A stretch of 64,000 bases of DNA from Collimonas sp. OK242 (GCF_900107095.1 NZ_FNOR01000004.1:186001-250000); one strand, 5' to 3'; counted from the stretch's first letter, positions 7,516 to 17,840 are shown. Notes: generated from the letters alone by a model not told the origin. Numbers and translations are program-made.

Positions 7516-10500
7516 TTATTGCAGGGTGTTGGCTTCTTTGCTGATGTATGACTTGATGGTGCTGATCAATTCATCTTCCTGATACGGTTTGCCCAGATAC
7601 TCGTTGACGCCCAGTTCCATCGCATAGCTGCGATGCTTGGCGGCAGTGCGTGAAGTAATCATGATGATAGGGATATGACGGGTGCGTTCATCGTTACGGA
7701 TATTGCGGCTCAGATCGAAACCATCCATACGCGGCATTTCAATATCCACCAGCATCACATCAGGCGTAATCGCTTGCAGTTGCTCCAGCGCGTCGACGCC
7801 ATCCTTCGCCAGCACCACCTGGTAACCTTCGCGTGACAGCAGACGCTGGGTCACCCGGCGCACGGTCAGAGAATCGTCGACGACCATCACCACGCTCTGG
7901 CTGCGCAAACCCTGCACGGCCTGGGCTATCTGCGCTGTCGGCAGCTGCCCGGCTTCGACGCTGCCGTTCATTTCGGCCACGGCGCCCATCACGTCATGGG
8001 TAGCCAGTTCCGATTGCCGCGGCGCCCGCAGTTCATGCGATGCATGTTGCAACTGCCGCTGCGCCAGCGGCACCGGGTTCAAGATCAGCACGATGTCGCC
8101 CGAGCCCAGCACGGTAGCGCCGGCTATCCCTATCATCCGCGACAGCTGCGGGCCGATATTCTTGACCACGACTTCTCGGTTGCCGACGATTTCATCCACA
8201 TGCAGCGCGACCCGGTCATTACCGCTACGCAAAATGATGACGGGTGAATACTGCTGCGCCACCGGCACCATATCGGCATCGCCCAGCAAGGCCGACAAAT
8301 ACTGGAGCGGCACTTTATGGCCCTGCCAAACCAGCGAGCCATCGTTGTAAGCCGCGGCCAGCGCCTTCGATTTCAATTGCTGCACCTGTTCGACCAGCGC
8401 AGACGGCACGGCATAGGTATGGCCGCCGGTGGTCAACAGAACCACCTGGGTAACCGCCAGCGTCAATGGCAGATGAATCGTGAAATGCGTACCCTGGCCG
8501 GCGTCGCTGCTGACGGCAACGCGGCCGCCCAGGGAGGCCGCTTCCGAACGCACCACATCCATGCCGACACCGCGGCCGGCCAGTTCCGTGACATCCGCCG
8601 CGGTCGAAAACCCGGGGCGGAAAATCAGGTCGGTGGTTTCCAGGTCGCTTATCTGCTGATCGCTTTCCAGCAAGCCGATGGTGCGCGCCTTGTCGCGGAT
8701 GCGCGACAGATTCAAACCCTGGCCGTCATCCGATAACTGAATCAGGATTTCATTGCCGTCCTGACGGATTTCCAGCTTCAACTCACCGGTTTCGTTCTTG
8801 CCGGCTGCGCGCCGCGCTTCACGCGATTCAATCCCGTGGACGATCGCATTACGCAGCAAATGCTCGAACGGACCGATCATTTTTTCCAGCACGCTGCGAT
8901 CGATTTCAACGTTGCTGCCACGGATATCCAGGTTGACGCGCTTGTCCAGTTCTTTGGCGACCTGGCGCGTCAATCGATACAAACGCTCGGCCACACTCGC
9001 AAACTGCACCATACGCACATGCATCAGATCCTGTTGCAGATCGCGTGTCAGGCGGCGCTGGGTCAGCAAGTCGGCGTTGGCGCCATCTACCGTACTGGTC
9101 AGATTCTTTTGCAGCGAGGCGACGTCATTGACGCTCTCCGCCATCATCCGGGTCAATTCCTGCAAGCGGGTAAAACGATCGAATTCAAGCGGATCGAATT
9201 CGCGCTCGCCGGCCAGCGTCATGCGCGAACTGATCTGCGCTTCCGCCTGGATTTCGATTTCCCGCAACTGGCTGCGCAAGCGATCGACGTTTTCCGTCAG
9301 TTCCGACAAAGACATCTGCAAGGTACCGATACCGGATTCAAGCCGCGAACGTGTAATCGACACTTCACCGGCCTGATTCACCAGCCGGTCCAGCACTTCG
9401 GCGTTGACACGCACCTGCGACACCAGCCCGGTGGCGCTGGTTACTGCAGGCACCGGCGCCACGCCGGCGGCCAGCGCCGGCATCACGCTCGGCAAATTGA
9501 CAGCCGCATGGGCGCCTGGCGTCGCAGCAGGCGCAACGGGGGCGGCTGGCGCCGCTGGTGCATTGGGCGCGGCGGGCTGCTGCGCTTGCGGATTGCGCAG
9601 ATTCTCGAACATCTGTGCGCCGCGGTCATAATGACTCAACAATTCATCGATGGTCTGGCTGGAAGATGCACCCGACTGCAGAATCAATTCGATATGGCTT
9701 TCCATCTCGTGCATATGCTGGCCCAGCACCATCGCGCCAGCCATGCGGGCGCTGCCCTTGATGGTGTGCAGATGGCGCAGGATTGCTTGCGACGGCTTGA
9801 CGTCGGACGGACTCTGCTGCCAGCTGCGCAAGGCGCTGCCGATTTGCGGCAGCATGTCGCTGCCTTCTTCCAGGAACACCGGCAACAAGTCGGGATCGAG
9901 CTCATCTCGGACCACTAGCGCAGGATCAATCTCTTCCGTCGCGGCATCGAACAAATGGGGCACTATCGCAGCAGGATGGTGCGGCGTAGCAGGCGCAACA
10001 GAGGCCACCGGCGCAACCGCCATCGGGTGTACCGGTTGCCCATTGCCTGCCTCGGCCTGAACGCCGGTATTTTCCGCAATAGCCGCGCGCGACTGGAACT
10101 GGTGGTCGGCTACCGGTTCTGCGCCAGCTTGCGTTTCAGCAGCGGGTTCAAACTCAGGTGCAGCAGTTACTTGCGGCGCCTCCGCCACATCGAGATTCGC
10201 GATTGTCTCTGCGCCGACGCCACGCGACTCCTGACCTTGCCACAGGCTGTCCAGGCTGCTGACCAGGGCCGGTTCGCAATACGGCATGTCGCCTTGCGTA
10301 AACTGCTGCAACATCCATTTGGCTCGCTCGACGCTGAGCTGGAGGATGTCGTAGTCTGATCCGTGCAAGCTGCCTGGTTGCAGCGCCATCCGTTGCAGCG
10401 CCATCTCCAGCGCATGCGCCACTTCCTGCAAAGGCTTGAAACCCACCGTGGCGGAACTGCCGCCCAGCGAATGCGCAGCATGCACCGATTGTGTCAGCAC

Positions 10501-13494
10501 CGGCCGCTCCGGCTCATGCCGCCATTCGGCAAAATCGTGAGACAGGTGACGTACCAGCTGGTCGGTCTCGGCCAGATAAATATTGTAGAGCGGCAGGCTG
10601 ATAGTCAAATCGCCAATTTGCTTGGTGCTGTCGTCATGGCGAATTTCCTGCATGCCGGGAAAAGCGATCACCTCGGCGCTGACCGGCGCGACCGGATTTT
10701 CCGGCGCCGTCTCGATAAGCGCGGGATCTGCAATTGCTTCCAAATGCTCTTCAGACAGACTCTCCGGCGATTGCGCCTGCTCAGGGTCAACTGACTTGGC
10801 GGCATTTGCGTCGCTGAAAAAAGCCAGATCGTCGTCGCTCAGCTGGATTTCCTCGGCTTGAAGCGGCTGCTCCGGTAACTCACCGAACTCGTACAATTCC
10901 TCTGGCGCGGCGACAACAGTCGGAGCCGATGCAGTTTCCGCAAACGGCCCGCCTTCGCGCACTCTTGCAGCGGCTTCAGCCAATGCATCCGGCGTCTGCT
11001 GCGACTGCCCGTGCTGCTGGATCTCTTTCACCCAGCCATCCAGCTGGGTCACAGCGTGGTCCAGCAAGGCATTCAGATCGTCGCTCACTGCGCGCGCTTC
11101 GGACAGCCACAAATTCAATACCTGTTCGATGCTCCAGGCGGCTTCGCCGAAAGCGTTCAGGCCGATCATGCGGCCACTACCCTTGAGGGTATGAAAAGCA
11201 CGGCGCAGTATGGTTAACGGCTCTTGCTTATGGGGCGCGTCGTGCAGCAGCGGCAAGGTAATCCTGGCGTTCGTCAGGACCTCGTCCGCTTCGGACAAAA
11301 AAATCTCACGCAGTTCGGCATCAGCCTCCTCGTCGCTTACTGCTATCGCGGCCACCGGCGCTGCGGCTTCTGCCGTGTGCAGCGGCACGATGGTGGTGAC
11401 AATTTCCGCCATCGATTGCTGCGACCCGGAGAAATCCGGATGATCCAGGATATCGATGGCGGCCTGGGCCCGATCGGTAGCTTCGGGATTGTCGCTCAAT
11501 GCAGCGTCGACCCGCATTTGCACCAACGATTCTTTCAATCTTTCCTGCAGTTCCGGATCATGCGGCTGCGCGGTCAACGACAGCGCCAGTTCCGCAGATT
11601 GCTGCTGATGCTGCAGCAGCTCATCTTCCACGGTTGCCAACTCGGGCAAGGACGGCAAGCTGTCGCCAAGCACCGTGTCTGCCGCAATCGCACGGCTGTC
11701 GCCGGCAGATGAAGGCACCACCGGATCAGGCAAAGGAGCCGCGACCACGGCACGCCGTTCCAGCAGGTTGATGCGGAACACGCCCGCTTCCTCATCAAAC
11801 GTAAAATGATTGTTTTGCGTGTCCGACTGATGCTGCAAAGTTTCGATAAAGAAGCTGAGCGCGCCGATGTTTTGCGCAATCTGTTCGAACTCTTTTTGTT
11901 CCGGCACGACATCGCTGCCTTCTGCCGCAAAACGCTGCAGAGTACTGCGCGTATGTTCGACCACGCGCATGGCGTCGCTCTGCTCCTGGATCGCCAGTGC
12001 GCCTTGAATCTGATGCAGCACCTGTTCGATCTGGGCCAATACCTCGCGCCGCTCCGGATCGTTGAAAAATTCGTCCAGCATTTTTTCGACCTGGCGCAAG
12101 CTGGACAACATTTCAGAGGCCAGCATCTTGACGGTCTGGCGCTGCTGCGCTTCACGGTAGATGTCGTCAATCCATTGCGCCGGCTTGCCCAGCTTCTCGC
12201 CGGACACCACTGACAACAAGCGCGCGGTCATCGCATCGGCGCGTTCGGAAAAATTCTCCGGCAGGCGGCTGATGTGGTTCAGCGTATTTTCAATGAACAA
12301 CAGGCTGGTGGCGATTTCCATGCAGATCGCATCGCCTGGCCGCGAATGTGCGGCGTGACGCGCTATGCCGTTAAGTTCGCGCAGCAGCTTCGACAATGAA
12401 GGCGCGTTGAGCTGGCTGCCGGCTTCGCTCAAACCTTGCATTTCCTGTTCGAAGGCAGCTGCCGGGCCGGCATCGCCGCTGGCGAGGCGGTCCCACATAT
12501 TCTTGGCCTGATTCAGGCGATCTTTGGCGCTGCCCAATGCGTCCAGGCTGATCTGACCGTAGTGGCGGATATTGTAGTCGGCCGGCACCAGGCCGTTCAA
12601 ACGATAGGCGGTGCGAATCTGGGTTGCCAGCTTGGATGTTTTCTCAATGCCGGCGATAAAAAACAAGGCATCGCGCAACAGCCGTTCGGAGATACTCGAC
12701 GAGCCTTGGCTCAAGCGCCGCAACTGCAGGTTAATACGGGCAAATAATTGTTTGACGTAGAGTTCGTTGGATACCTGCGCGTTGGCAACCGCTTCCGAGA
12801 AGCCATGCATTACCCACCAGAATGCGCGCGCTTGCTGGTTGCGCTGCATTTGCTCAACTTCTGTCACCACCACTTGCATGGCTGCAGCGTTTTCCAGTTC
12901 CACTGCCTTGTCGGCGCTTTTCAGGAATGGCAGCAGCGCACGTTCGAAGCGCTTGCGCAATGGCAGATAAACTTCGGCCTCGACTGCCGCAACCTGCTCC
13001 GCCACGGGAAAATGCGGGCGGATGGTCAGGTCGGGAAAAAACAGGTCGGCCGGGTGGATTCTCTCGGCGCCGCGGATTTCCAGCAGCGCCTGATAGTAGG
13101 GAAACAAACGCACCGGCTGATGGCTGCCGCCGGCCAATATTTCGTCCAGGTATTCGATCAATGCCTGATAGGCGTTGCCGATGATCTGCACATGCTGCTG
13201 GTTCAGTTCGGCTTGGCCCGACTCGGCGCGCTCGATTATGTCTTCAACGGTTTCGGTGATGATGATGACGCCGTCGATGTCAACCATCTGCAGGGCGCCG
13301 TGCGCCTGGTGCAAATAGGTTTTGGCATGGCGGATTGCTGTGGAGCGCTCGTCGCTGGCAGCGCCAGTCGCTTGGGACAAGGCGTTACCGGACTGATTCA
13401 GCGCCTCGCGAATTTCGCTCATCACCCATGACAATGGTCCGGTATCAAGATGCGTTCGCGCAGAGTCAGCGGTACTGGAAAAATCGGTGGTCAT
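7516..13494 (-). CDS. chpA: Pil-Chp system hybrid histidine kinase/response regulator ChpA (PilL)
   Basis: This 1992-residue CheA-type kinase controls type IV pilus twitching through PilG and PilH. Histidine-phosphotransfer-like modules are visible near His65 (HQAHGALQ), His494 (HQIQGALA), His768 (HTLKGSGRM), His1008 (HSLGGSSA) and His1243 (HTIKGSARM); only those at 768 and 1243 match the usual consensus well. An Ala/Pro-rich linker near 1305-1330 leads to the dimerisation region and a HATPase with N box LLRNAIVHGIE (about 1545) and G boxes DDGQGL and GRGVGMD. A CheW domain (about 1670-1800) and a C-terminal receiver with the acceptor Asp1917 in LVDIEMPRMDG complete it. The start has a GAGGCAG site upstream. 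It is the last gene of the pilG-pilH-pilI-pilJ-chpA cluster. Confidence 0.93.
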   Translation of the reverse strand: MTTDFSSTADSARTHLDTGPLSWVMSEIREALNQSGNALSQATGAASDERSTAIRHAKTYLHQAHGALQMVDIDGVIIITETVEDIIERAESGQAELNQQHVQIIGNAYQALIEYLDEILAGGSHQPVRLFPYYQALLEIRGAERIHPADLFFPDLTIRPHFPVAEQVAAVEAEVYLPLRKRFERALLPFLKSADKAVELENAAAMQVVVTEVEQMQRNQQARAFWWVMHGFSEAVANAQVSNELYVKQLFARINLQLRRLSQGSSSISERLLRDALFFIAGIEKTSKLATQIRTAYRLNGLVPADYNIRHYGQISLDALGSAKDRLNQAKNMWDRLASGDAGPAAAFEQEMQGLSEAGSQLNAPSLSKLLRELNGIARHAAHSRPGDAICMEIATSLLFIENTLNHISRLPENFSERADAMTARLLSVVSGEKLGKPAQWIDDIYREAQQRQTVKMLASEMLSSLRQVEKMLDEFFNDPERREVLAQIEQVLHQIQGALAIQEQSDAMRVVEHTRSTLQRFAAEGSDVVPEQKEFEQIAQNIGALSFFIETLQHQSDTQNNHFTFDEEAGVFRINLLERRAVVAAPLPDPVVPSSAGDSRAIAADTVLGDSLPSLPELATVEDELLQHQQQSAELALSLTAQPHDPELQERLKESLVQMRVDAALSDNPEATDRAQAAIDILDHPDFSGSQQSMAEIVTTIVPLHTAEAAAPVAAIAVSDEEADAELREIFLSEADEVLTNARITLPLLHDAPHKQEPLTILRRAFHTLKGSGRMIGLNAFGEAAWSIEQVLNLWLSEARAVSDDLNALLDHAVTQLDGWVKEIQQHGQSQQTPDALAEAAARVREGGPFAETASAPTVVAAPEELYEFGELPEQPLQAEEIQLSDDDLAFFSDANAAKSVDPEQAQSPESLSEEHLEAIADPALIETAPENPVAPVSAEVIAFPGMQEIRHDDSTKQIGDLTISLPLYNIYLAETDQLVRHLSHDFAEWRHEPERPVLTQSVHAAHSLGGSSATVGFKPLQEVAHALEMALQRMALQPGSLHGSDYDILQLSVERAKWMLQQFTQGDMPYCEPALVSSLDSLWQGQESRGVGAETIANLDVAEAPQVTAAPEFEPAAETQAGAEPVADHQFQSRAAIAENTGVQAEAGNGQPVHPMAVAPVASVAPATPHHPAAIVPHLFDAATEEIDPALVVRDELDPDLLPVFLEEGSDMLPQIGSALRSWQQSPSDVKPSQAILRHLHTIKGSARMAGAMVLGQHMHEMESHIELILQSGASSSQTIDELLSHYDRGAQMFENLRNPQAQQPAAPNAPAAPAAPVAPAATPGAHAAVNLPSVMPALAAGVAPVPAVTSATGLVSQVRVNAEVLDRLVNQAGEVSITRSRLESGIGTLQMSLSELTENVDRLRSQLREIEIQAEAQISSRMTLAGEREFDPLEFDRFTRLQELTRMMAESVNDVASLQKNLTSTVDGANADLLTQRRLTRDLQQDLMHVRMVQFASVAERLYRLTRQVAKELDKRVNLDIRGSNVEIDRSVLEKMIGPFEHLLRNAIVHGIESREARRAAGKNETGELKLEIRQDGNEILIQLSDDGQGLNLSRIRDKARTIGLLESDQQISDLETTDLIFRPGFSTAADVTELAGRGVGMDVVRSEAASLGGRVAVSSDAGQGTHFTIHLPLTLAVTQVVLLTTGGHTYAVPSALVEQVQQLKSKALAAAYNDGSLVWQGHKVPLQYLSALLGDADMVPVAQQYSPVIILRSGNDRVALHVDEIVGNREVVVKNIGPQLSRMIGIAGATVLGSGDIVLILNPVPLAQRQLQHASHELRAPRQSELATHDVMGAVAEMNGSVEAGQLPTAQIAQAVQGLRSQSVVMVVDDSLTVRRVTQRLLSREGYQVVLAKDGVDALEQLQAITPDVMLVDIEMPRMDGFDLSRNIRNDERTRHIPIIMITSRTAAKHRSYAMELGVNEYLGKPYQEDELISTIKSYISKEANTLQ

Positions 13495-13549
13495 GACTGC
13501 CTCGTGGGTTCAGGGAGTGGCCAAGCGGATCGACCACTATGCATATCCA

Positions 13550-13585
13550 TTGCCCAGGAGCGCAACCGCGCGTAAGCCTGGGCAA
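13550..13585. other. Intercistronic stem-loop 2 between pilJ and chpA
   Basis: TTGCCCAGG (13550-13558) pairs perfectly with CCTGGGCAA (13577-13585) around an 18-base loop. No U-tract follows on the minus strand, so it is not a standard terminator. It lies 56 bases upstream of the chpA start codon. Confidence 0.55.
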
Positions 13586-13595
13586 GGATACCGCG

Positions 13596-13623
13596 CTTGC
13601 CGGTCCGATTGACGGACCGCAAG
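13596..13623. other. Intercistronic stem-loop 1 between pilJ and chpA
   Basis: CTTGCCGGTCCG (13596-13607) pairs with CGGACCGCAAG (13613-13623), leaving one bulged C and a five-base loop. It is met first by transcripts leaving pilJ, and there is no U-tract after it. Confidence 0.55.
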
Positions 13624-13637
13624 CACGGTGCTACACA

Positions 13638-16043
13638 TTAATTGGTCACGCGGAAACGCGATACCGAGCTCTTCAAATCTTCTGCCAGCTTCGACAGTTC
13701 ACGAATCGACAAGGCCGTCTGTCGTGTACCTTCTCGCGTCTTTTCAGTCACCGAGAGAATGTTTTGAATGTTGGTAGCCACGCCGTTTGCGGAGTTGGCC
13801 TGCTGCTCGGTAGTGGAAGAAATGCTTTGAATCAGTTCCGCCAAGCGGTTCGAAACGCGCCGGATATCCGACAGCGCCGCACCGGCCGCATCTGACAGCT
13901 TGGCTCCTTCGACCACCCCTTGCGTCGAACGCTCCATCGCCACCACCGCGTCGTGGGTGTCGGTCTGAATGGTACGCACCAGCGCGCCAATCTGCTTGGT
14001 CGCCGCACCGGAACGTTCCGCCAGGCGCTGAACTTCTTCTGCAACCACCGAGAATCCGCGCCCGGCTTCGCCCGCCGAAGCGGCCTGGATCGCCGCGTTC
14101 AGCGCCAGCACGTTGGTCTGTTCGGTAATGTCTGAAATCAGTTCGGTGATTTCACCAATTTCCTGTGACGACTCACCCAGCCGCTTGATGCGCTTGGATG
14201 TTTCCTGGATGTGTTCGCGAATTTCGTTCATGCCGGAAATCGCGTTTTCCACCGCCTTGGAGCCTTCTTCCGCCGCACTAACCGACTGCCGCGCCACCTC
14301 GGCTGATTCGCTAGCCGATTTGGAAACGTCGGTAATCTGGGTCGCCATATCGAGAACCGCTTGCGTGGTTTCTTGAATATCGCGCGACTGCCGTTGCGAC
14401 GCAGCCAGCAGTTCGATCGAAATGCTTTGCGCCTGATCCGACGCAACCGTCACCTGCTGTGCGGTTGCGGTAACCCGGCCGACCAGTCCGCGCAACTCTT
14501 CCACCGTGTAGTTGACCGAGTCGGCAATCGCGCCGGTAATGTCTTCCGACACCGTCGCCTGCACCGTCAAGTCACCGTCCGCCACTTCCTGCAATTCATT
14601 CATCAGGCGCAAAATCGCGGCCTGGTTCTGATCGTTGGCGTTACTTGCATCCTCTTCCTGCCGGATCGCTTGCAGACGCTGTTCTTCCGCTTCCATCCGG
14701 CGTACCTCAGCTTCGTGGGTACGGTGACGTCCGTCCTGCACCTGGACCCAGGCAATCCCTGCGGCGGCCAGCAGAGTAGTCAGTGCGGCCAGCAACATCA
14801 GCCAGAACCAGATGCTTTGCGTATCCTGTGCATCGCGATAGGTATCTTGCAAGGCGCCCAGGCGTTGCTTGAGGTTTTCGTTCTCGGTAAAGACCAATTG
14901 TTCCGATTGTTTGGCAGAGACGAAATTCTGCATGTTGCCCAGAATCGATGCCACCGATTCCTGATACTCGGCAAAGCTCTTTTCCAGTTCGGTCAGCTTG
15001 CTGCGCTCTTCTTCGTTCTTGCTGGCCGGCAGGCGCAGTACGTCGCTGCCGTTCAGGAAGCCGCTGACGATGTCGCGGAAAGTATTGGTGTCTTTACCCA
15101 GCAAGAACGCCGTTTCCGGGTTCACGCCTTCCGAGGTCAGGAATTCATTGGCGCTGCGGCCGAGACGCTGGGTCAGCATGACCAGCTGCGACGAGGCAGC
15201 GATTTCGCGCGGAGTGGCGCCGGTTTGGGTTTTCAGTGTCGCGATCTGTTCCGACAGATCGAGCAGGTTCGGCGAGATGCCGTTCAGTTTTTGCAGCGTC
15301 ACGCCGAAGCTGGTCAATTCCTTTTGCAGCTTGAGGATAGTGTCCGCCGCCTTGTCGGTATTCGACCAGACCTTGTTGACTTCGGCCAGCTTGGAATTCA
15401 TCGATGCGCTAGGCGTGCCGATGTTGTGGCCCTTGTAGTCGCCGCCCTTCAACAGGATGCCCAAATCCTGGTTGAATTCCTTGCGGCTGTCGGCCAACTG
15501 CTTAAACGCTTCAGGATTACCCTGAATCGCATTCGGCGTCGCCTTACCGATACGCTGCGAGTGCATCAGCGCGTCACCGGCGATCTGGGTCTGGGTCGAG
15601 CTCATCGTGGAACTCTTGGCGCTCAGCCACAGGAACAAGATAGTCAGCAGCAAAGCGCCGACCAGCACCGTCACCAGAAGACGGATCTGTTTTTGTTGCG
15701 GCAACTTGCCGATCAACGGCAGCGGCGAGGAATCAGGGCTGGCGATGCTGGCAGCTGCGCCGGCAAAAGCAGCCTTGGCAACCCCGGCAGCCGCAGTTGC
15801 CGTAGCAGCGGATTCTTTGACAGCGTCCTGAGGAGCGGCGGTGAATGCCGGCGCCGGCGCGGGAGTCGGCTGCGGTGCAGCGACCGGCGTCAGTATCGGC
15901 GCCGGCGACGGTTCAGGAATGAAACGCTCTTCCATGACAGTCTGTTCCGGATCATGCATCAATGCATCTTGCATGAAACGATCGCCTGCTTCGCCCTGCT
16001 CTTCCTTGGCCGCCTTGGATAAAGACGGTAGTTTGAATGCCAT
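13638..16043 (-). CDS. pilJ: Type IV pilus methyl-accepting chemotaxis protein PilJ
   Basis: PilJ is the transmembrane receptor of the Pil-Chp system and signals to ChpA through the CheW-like PilI. The 801-residue protein has a Pro/Ala-rich cytoplasmic N-terminus, a first membrane helix at about 118-141, a periplasmic helical sensor region, a second helix at about 409-433, a HAMP-like stretch and an MCP signalling tip ([19 protein letters not shown], near 650). The start at 16043 is chosen for its AGGAG site nine bases upstream; the open frame runs 22 codons further without one. No CheR or CheB homologue follows in the cluster. Confidence 0.93.
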   Translation of the reverse strand: MAFKLPSLSKAAKEEQGEAGDRFMQDALMHDPEQTVMEERFIPEPSPAPILTPVAAPQPTPAPAPAFTAAPQDAVKESAATATAAAGVAKAAFAGAAASIASPDSSPLPLIGKLPQQKQIRLLVTVLVGALLLTILFLWLSAKSSTMSSTQTQIAGDALMHSQRIGKATPNAIQGNPEAFKQLADSRKEFNQDLGILLKGGDYKGHNIGTPSASMNSKLAEVNKVWSNTDKAADTILKLQKELTSFGVTLQKLNGISPNLLDLSEQIATLKTQTGATPREIAASSQLVMLTQRLGRSANEFLTSEGVNPETAFLLGKDTNTFRDIVSGFLNGSDVLRLPASKNEEERSKLTELEKSFAEYQESVASILGNMQNFVSAKQSEQLVFTENENLKQRLGALQDTYRDAQDTQSIWFWLMLLAALTTLLAAAGIAWVQVQDGRHRTHEAEVRRMEAEEQRLQAIRQEEDASNANDQNQAAILRLMNELQEVADGDLTVQATVSEDITGAIADSVNYTVEELRGLVGRVTATAQQVTVASDQAQSISIELLAASQRQSRDIQETTQAVLDMATQITDVSKSASESAEVARQSVSAAEEGSKAVENAISGMNEIREHIQETSKRIKRLGESSQEIGEITELISDITEQTNVLALNAAIQAASAGEAGRGFSVVAEEVQRLAERSGAATKQIGALVRTIQTDTHDAVVAMERSTQGVVEGAKLSDAAGAALSDIRRVSNRLAELIQSISSTTEQQANSANGVATNIQNILSVTEKTREGTRQTALSIRELSKLAEDLKSSVSRFRVTN

Positions 16044-16122
16044 TACAGAATCTCCTAATTGCAAATTCGCTGCCACCGGATACTGCTGCTGTTGCAATCG
16101 CCGCTGCAACAGTACCTGGGAC

Positions 16123-16713
16123 TCATAAACCTACTTGTAAAAAACGAGGGTCGTGCAAGATTTGGGCCATGCTCAGCTCGGTCCAGACCTGCGCGTCGCT
16201 ATCGAGATAGCGCCTGGCGCCTGCCTGATCCAGCGCATCCGCGGCCTGCAAGGTCATTTGGGCGACGTTGCGCAGGCCCAAAACACGGGACACCAGCAAG
16301 CCGCTGTTGAACGAAAATGCCGGTGCAAAAGCAACAATCCGGCATTCCTTGTCAATTTGCGTCACGCCATGGCCCTGAAAACGCGCAAAATCGATCACGC
16401 TGATCAGCGTACCGCGCACATTGCTCAGTCCCAGGTACCAGTCGTGGGTCAACGGCACCCGCGAGATCTGCTCGACGGCGACGATTTCGCCCGCCTCTTG
16501 CAAATTCAACAGCCAGCGCGTCTGCCCGATCAACAAACCAAGCTGATTTTCCTGCGCCTCGGTACCGCTGCGCGCGGCTTGCATCCGCTCCAGCAAGTGC
16601 GTTTGGAATTCGCGCAGGCGGCTGCGGCGCGAGTCGGCGTCAAGCGCCACCTTGTTGACGGGCAGCGACGAAGGCGATGTTTCTGCCGTCAGATGCGAGC
16701 TTGATTGAGTCAT
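16123..16713 (-). CDS. pilI: CheW-like adaptor protein PilI
   Basis: PilI couples the receptor PilJ to the kinase ChpA. The 196-residue protein has a CheW fold: [20 protein letters not shown] is followed by the typical [20 protein letters not shown] segment and a late GLRNVAQM strand. The N-terminal 50 residues or so are polar and variable. It lies between pilH and pilJ in the usual order. The ATG has no obvious ribosome binding site, and the spacer behind it carries direct repeats. Confidence 0.88.
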   Translation of the reverse strand: MTQSSSHLTAETSPSSLPVNKVALDADSRRSRLREFQTHLLERMQAARSGTEAQENQLGLLIGQTRWLLNLQEAGEIVAVEQISRVPLTHDWYLGLSNVRGTLISVIDFARFQGHGVTQIDKECRIVAFAPAFSFNSGLLVSRVLGLRNVAQMTLQAADALDQAGARRYLDSDAQVWTELSMAQILHDPRFLQVGL

Positions 16714-16746
16714 ATTGATTGGGCGCTCATTTGGCGTGAATTCAGC

Positions 16747-16800
16747 TTAAATTCGACTTTAAATTCAGCCGACATTAAATTCAGCAACGTTAAATTCGGC
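16747..16800. repeat. Direct repeats of TTAAATTC[A/G][G/A]C between pilH and pilI
   Basis: Four 11-bp copies occur in the same orientation: TTAAATTCGAC at 16747-16757, TTAAATTCAGC at 16759-16769 and 16775-16785, and TTAAATTCGGC at 16790-16800. A partial GAATTCAGC precedes them at 16738-16746. The tract is AT-rich compared with the flanking genes and fills about half of the 112-bp spacer. Confidence 0.85.
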
Positions 16801-16825
16801 GTTCGCAGCGTGCTGCAGCGCTCTA

Positions 16826-17191
16826 TCAACCCAGCGCTGCGATTTTCGCCAGCAGCTCCTTGGGATCGATAGGTTTCACCAGGTAATCGCGCGCGCCCTG
16901 GCGCAAGCCCCAGATACGGTCGGTTTCCAAACCCTTGCTGCTGCAGATGATGATAGGAATATCCTTGGTGTCTTCGTCGCGCGTAATCGAGCGCGTCACC
17001 TGAAAGCCGTTCTGGCCGGGCATCACCACATCCATCAGGATCAGCTGCGGCTTGTCCGCCTTGATCTTGTCCAGGATGCCTTCGCCGTTTTCGGAAGTCG
17101 ACACCGAATAGCCGGCCTTCGCCAGGATATCGGTCAGGAAATAACGCTCGGTTGGCGAGTCGTCGACGATGAGAATTTTCTGTATGGCCAT
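16826..17191 (-). CDS. pilH: Type IV pilus response regulator PilH
   Basis: This is a stand-alone receiver domain of 121 residues. It has the acidic pair and serine of KILIVDDSPTERYFL, the phospho-acceptor Asp in LILMDVVMPGQNGF, the switch residues IIICSSKG and the conserved Lys in YLVKPIDP. PilH antagonises PilG in Pseudomonas twitching, probably as a phosphate sink. The ATG at 17191 follows an AAAGG site; a TTG two codons earlier is less likely. It lies between pilG and pilI. Confidence 0.93.
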   Translation of the reverse strand: MAIQKILIVDDSPTERYFLTDILAKAGYSVSTSENGEGILDKIKADKPQLILMDVVMPGQNGFQVTRSITRDEDTKDIPIIICSSKGLETDRIWGLRQGARDYLVKPIDPKELLAKIAALG

Positions 17192-17261
17192 GTTCAACCT
17201 TTATTTGCTTCGTACTTCAAATTATGTAAATCAGTCAGCCGGTCTTAAGCAATCACGTAGC

Positions 17262-17693
17262 TCAAGCAGTAACCGGGGTAGCACCGTCCGCCGTCTGGGT
17301 ATGCTGGCGCACCGCCTTCAGCAGACTGTCTTTGGTAAACGGTTTGGTGAGATATTCGTCAGAACCGACCATGGCGCCGCGCGCGCGATCAAACAGGCCA
17401 TCCTTGGACGACAGCATGATCACCGGCGTAGCATGGAATTTGGCGCTTTTCTTGATCAGGGCGCAGGTTTGATAGCCGTCCAGGCGCGGCATCAGGATAT
17501 CGCAGAAAATCAGCGCAGGCTTGTGATCGTTCACTTTCGCCAAAGCATCGAAACCATCTTCGGCAAGTACGACCTGATAACCAGCCTGGCTCAGGAAAAT
17601 CTCCGCAGAACGCCGGATTGTGCTGCTATCGTCAATCACCATTACCTTCAGGTTGACGCTGCCAAGTGATGTTGTCATGAAAAATTGTCTCAT
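17262..17693 (-). CDS. pilG: Type IV pilus response regulator PilG
   Basis: PilG is a single-domain response regulator that promotes pilus extension when phosphorylated by ChpA. The 143-residue protein has LKVMVIDDSSTIRRSAE at the N-terminus, the acceptor Asp in LIFCDILMPRLDGYQT, a Ser-switch MLSSKD and the Lys in YLTKPFTK, all standard for CheY-like proteins. Two starts are possible, ATG at 17693 or at 17678; the first has a GGA four bases upstream and is used here. It is the promoter-proximal gene of the Chp cluster after rubA. Confidence 0.92.
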   Translation of the reverse strand: MRQFFMTTSLGSVNLKVMVIDDSSTIRRSAEIFLSQAGYQVVLAEDGFDALAKVNDHKPALIFCDILMPRLDGYQTCALIKKSAKFHATPVIMLSSKDGLFDRARGAMVGSDEYLTKPFTKDSLLKAVRQHTQTADGATPVTA

Positions 17694-17840
17694 TCAATCC
17701 AAATAAATCTACGGCGTCACTGTAACAAAGAAAGACATTCCTTAGAACAATGTTTCTCACGGGTAGCCGATAAAGTTCAATTTATTTTGTAACTTGAGAC
17801 GATAACTTGATATTTCTGCAATGAAAACGGGGGATTTGGC

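Noticed and set aside
14361-16022. A 553-codon open frame on the plus strand opposite pilJ
   Set aside because: It is a shadow of pilJ: the translation is Arg/Gln-rich low complexity with no domain, while the minus strand gives a complete receptor with membrane helices and signalling tip.
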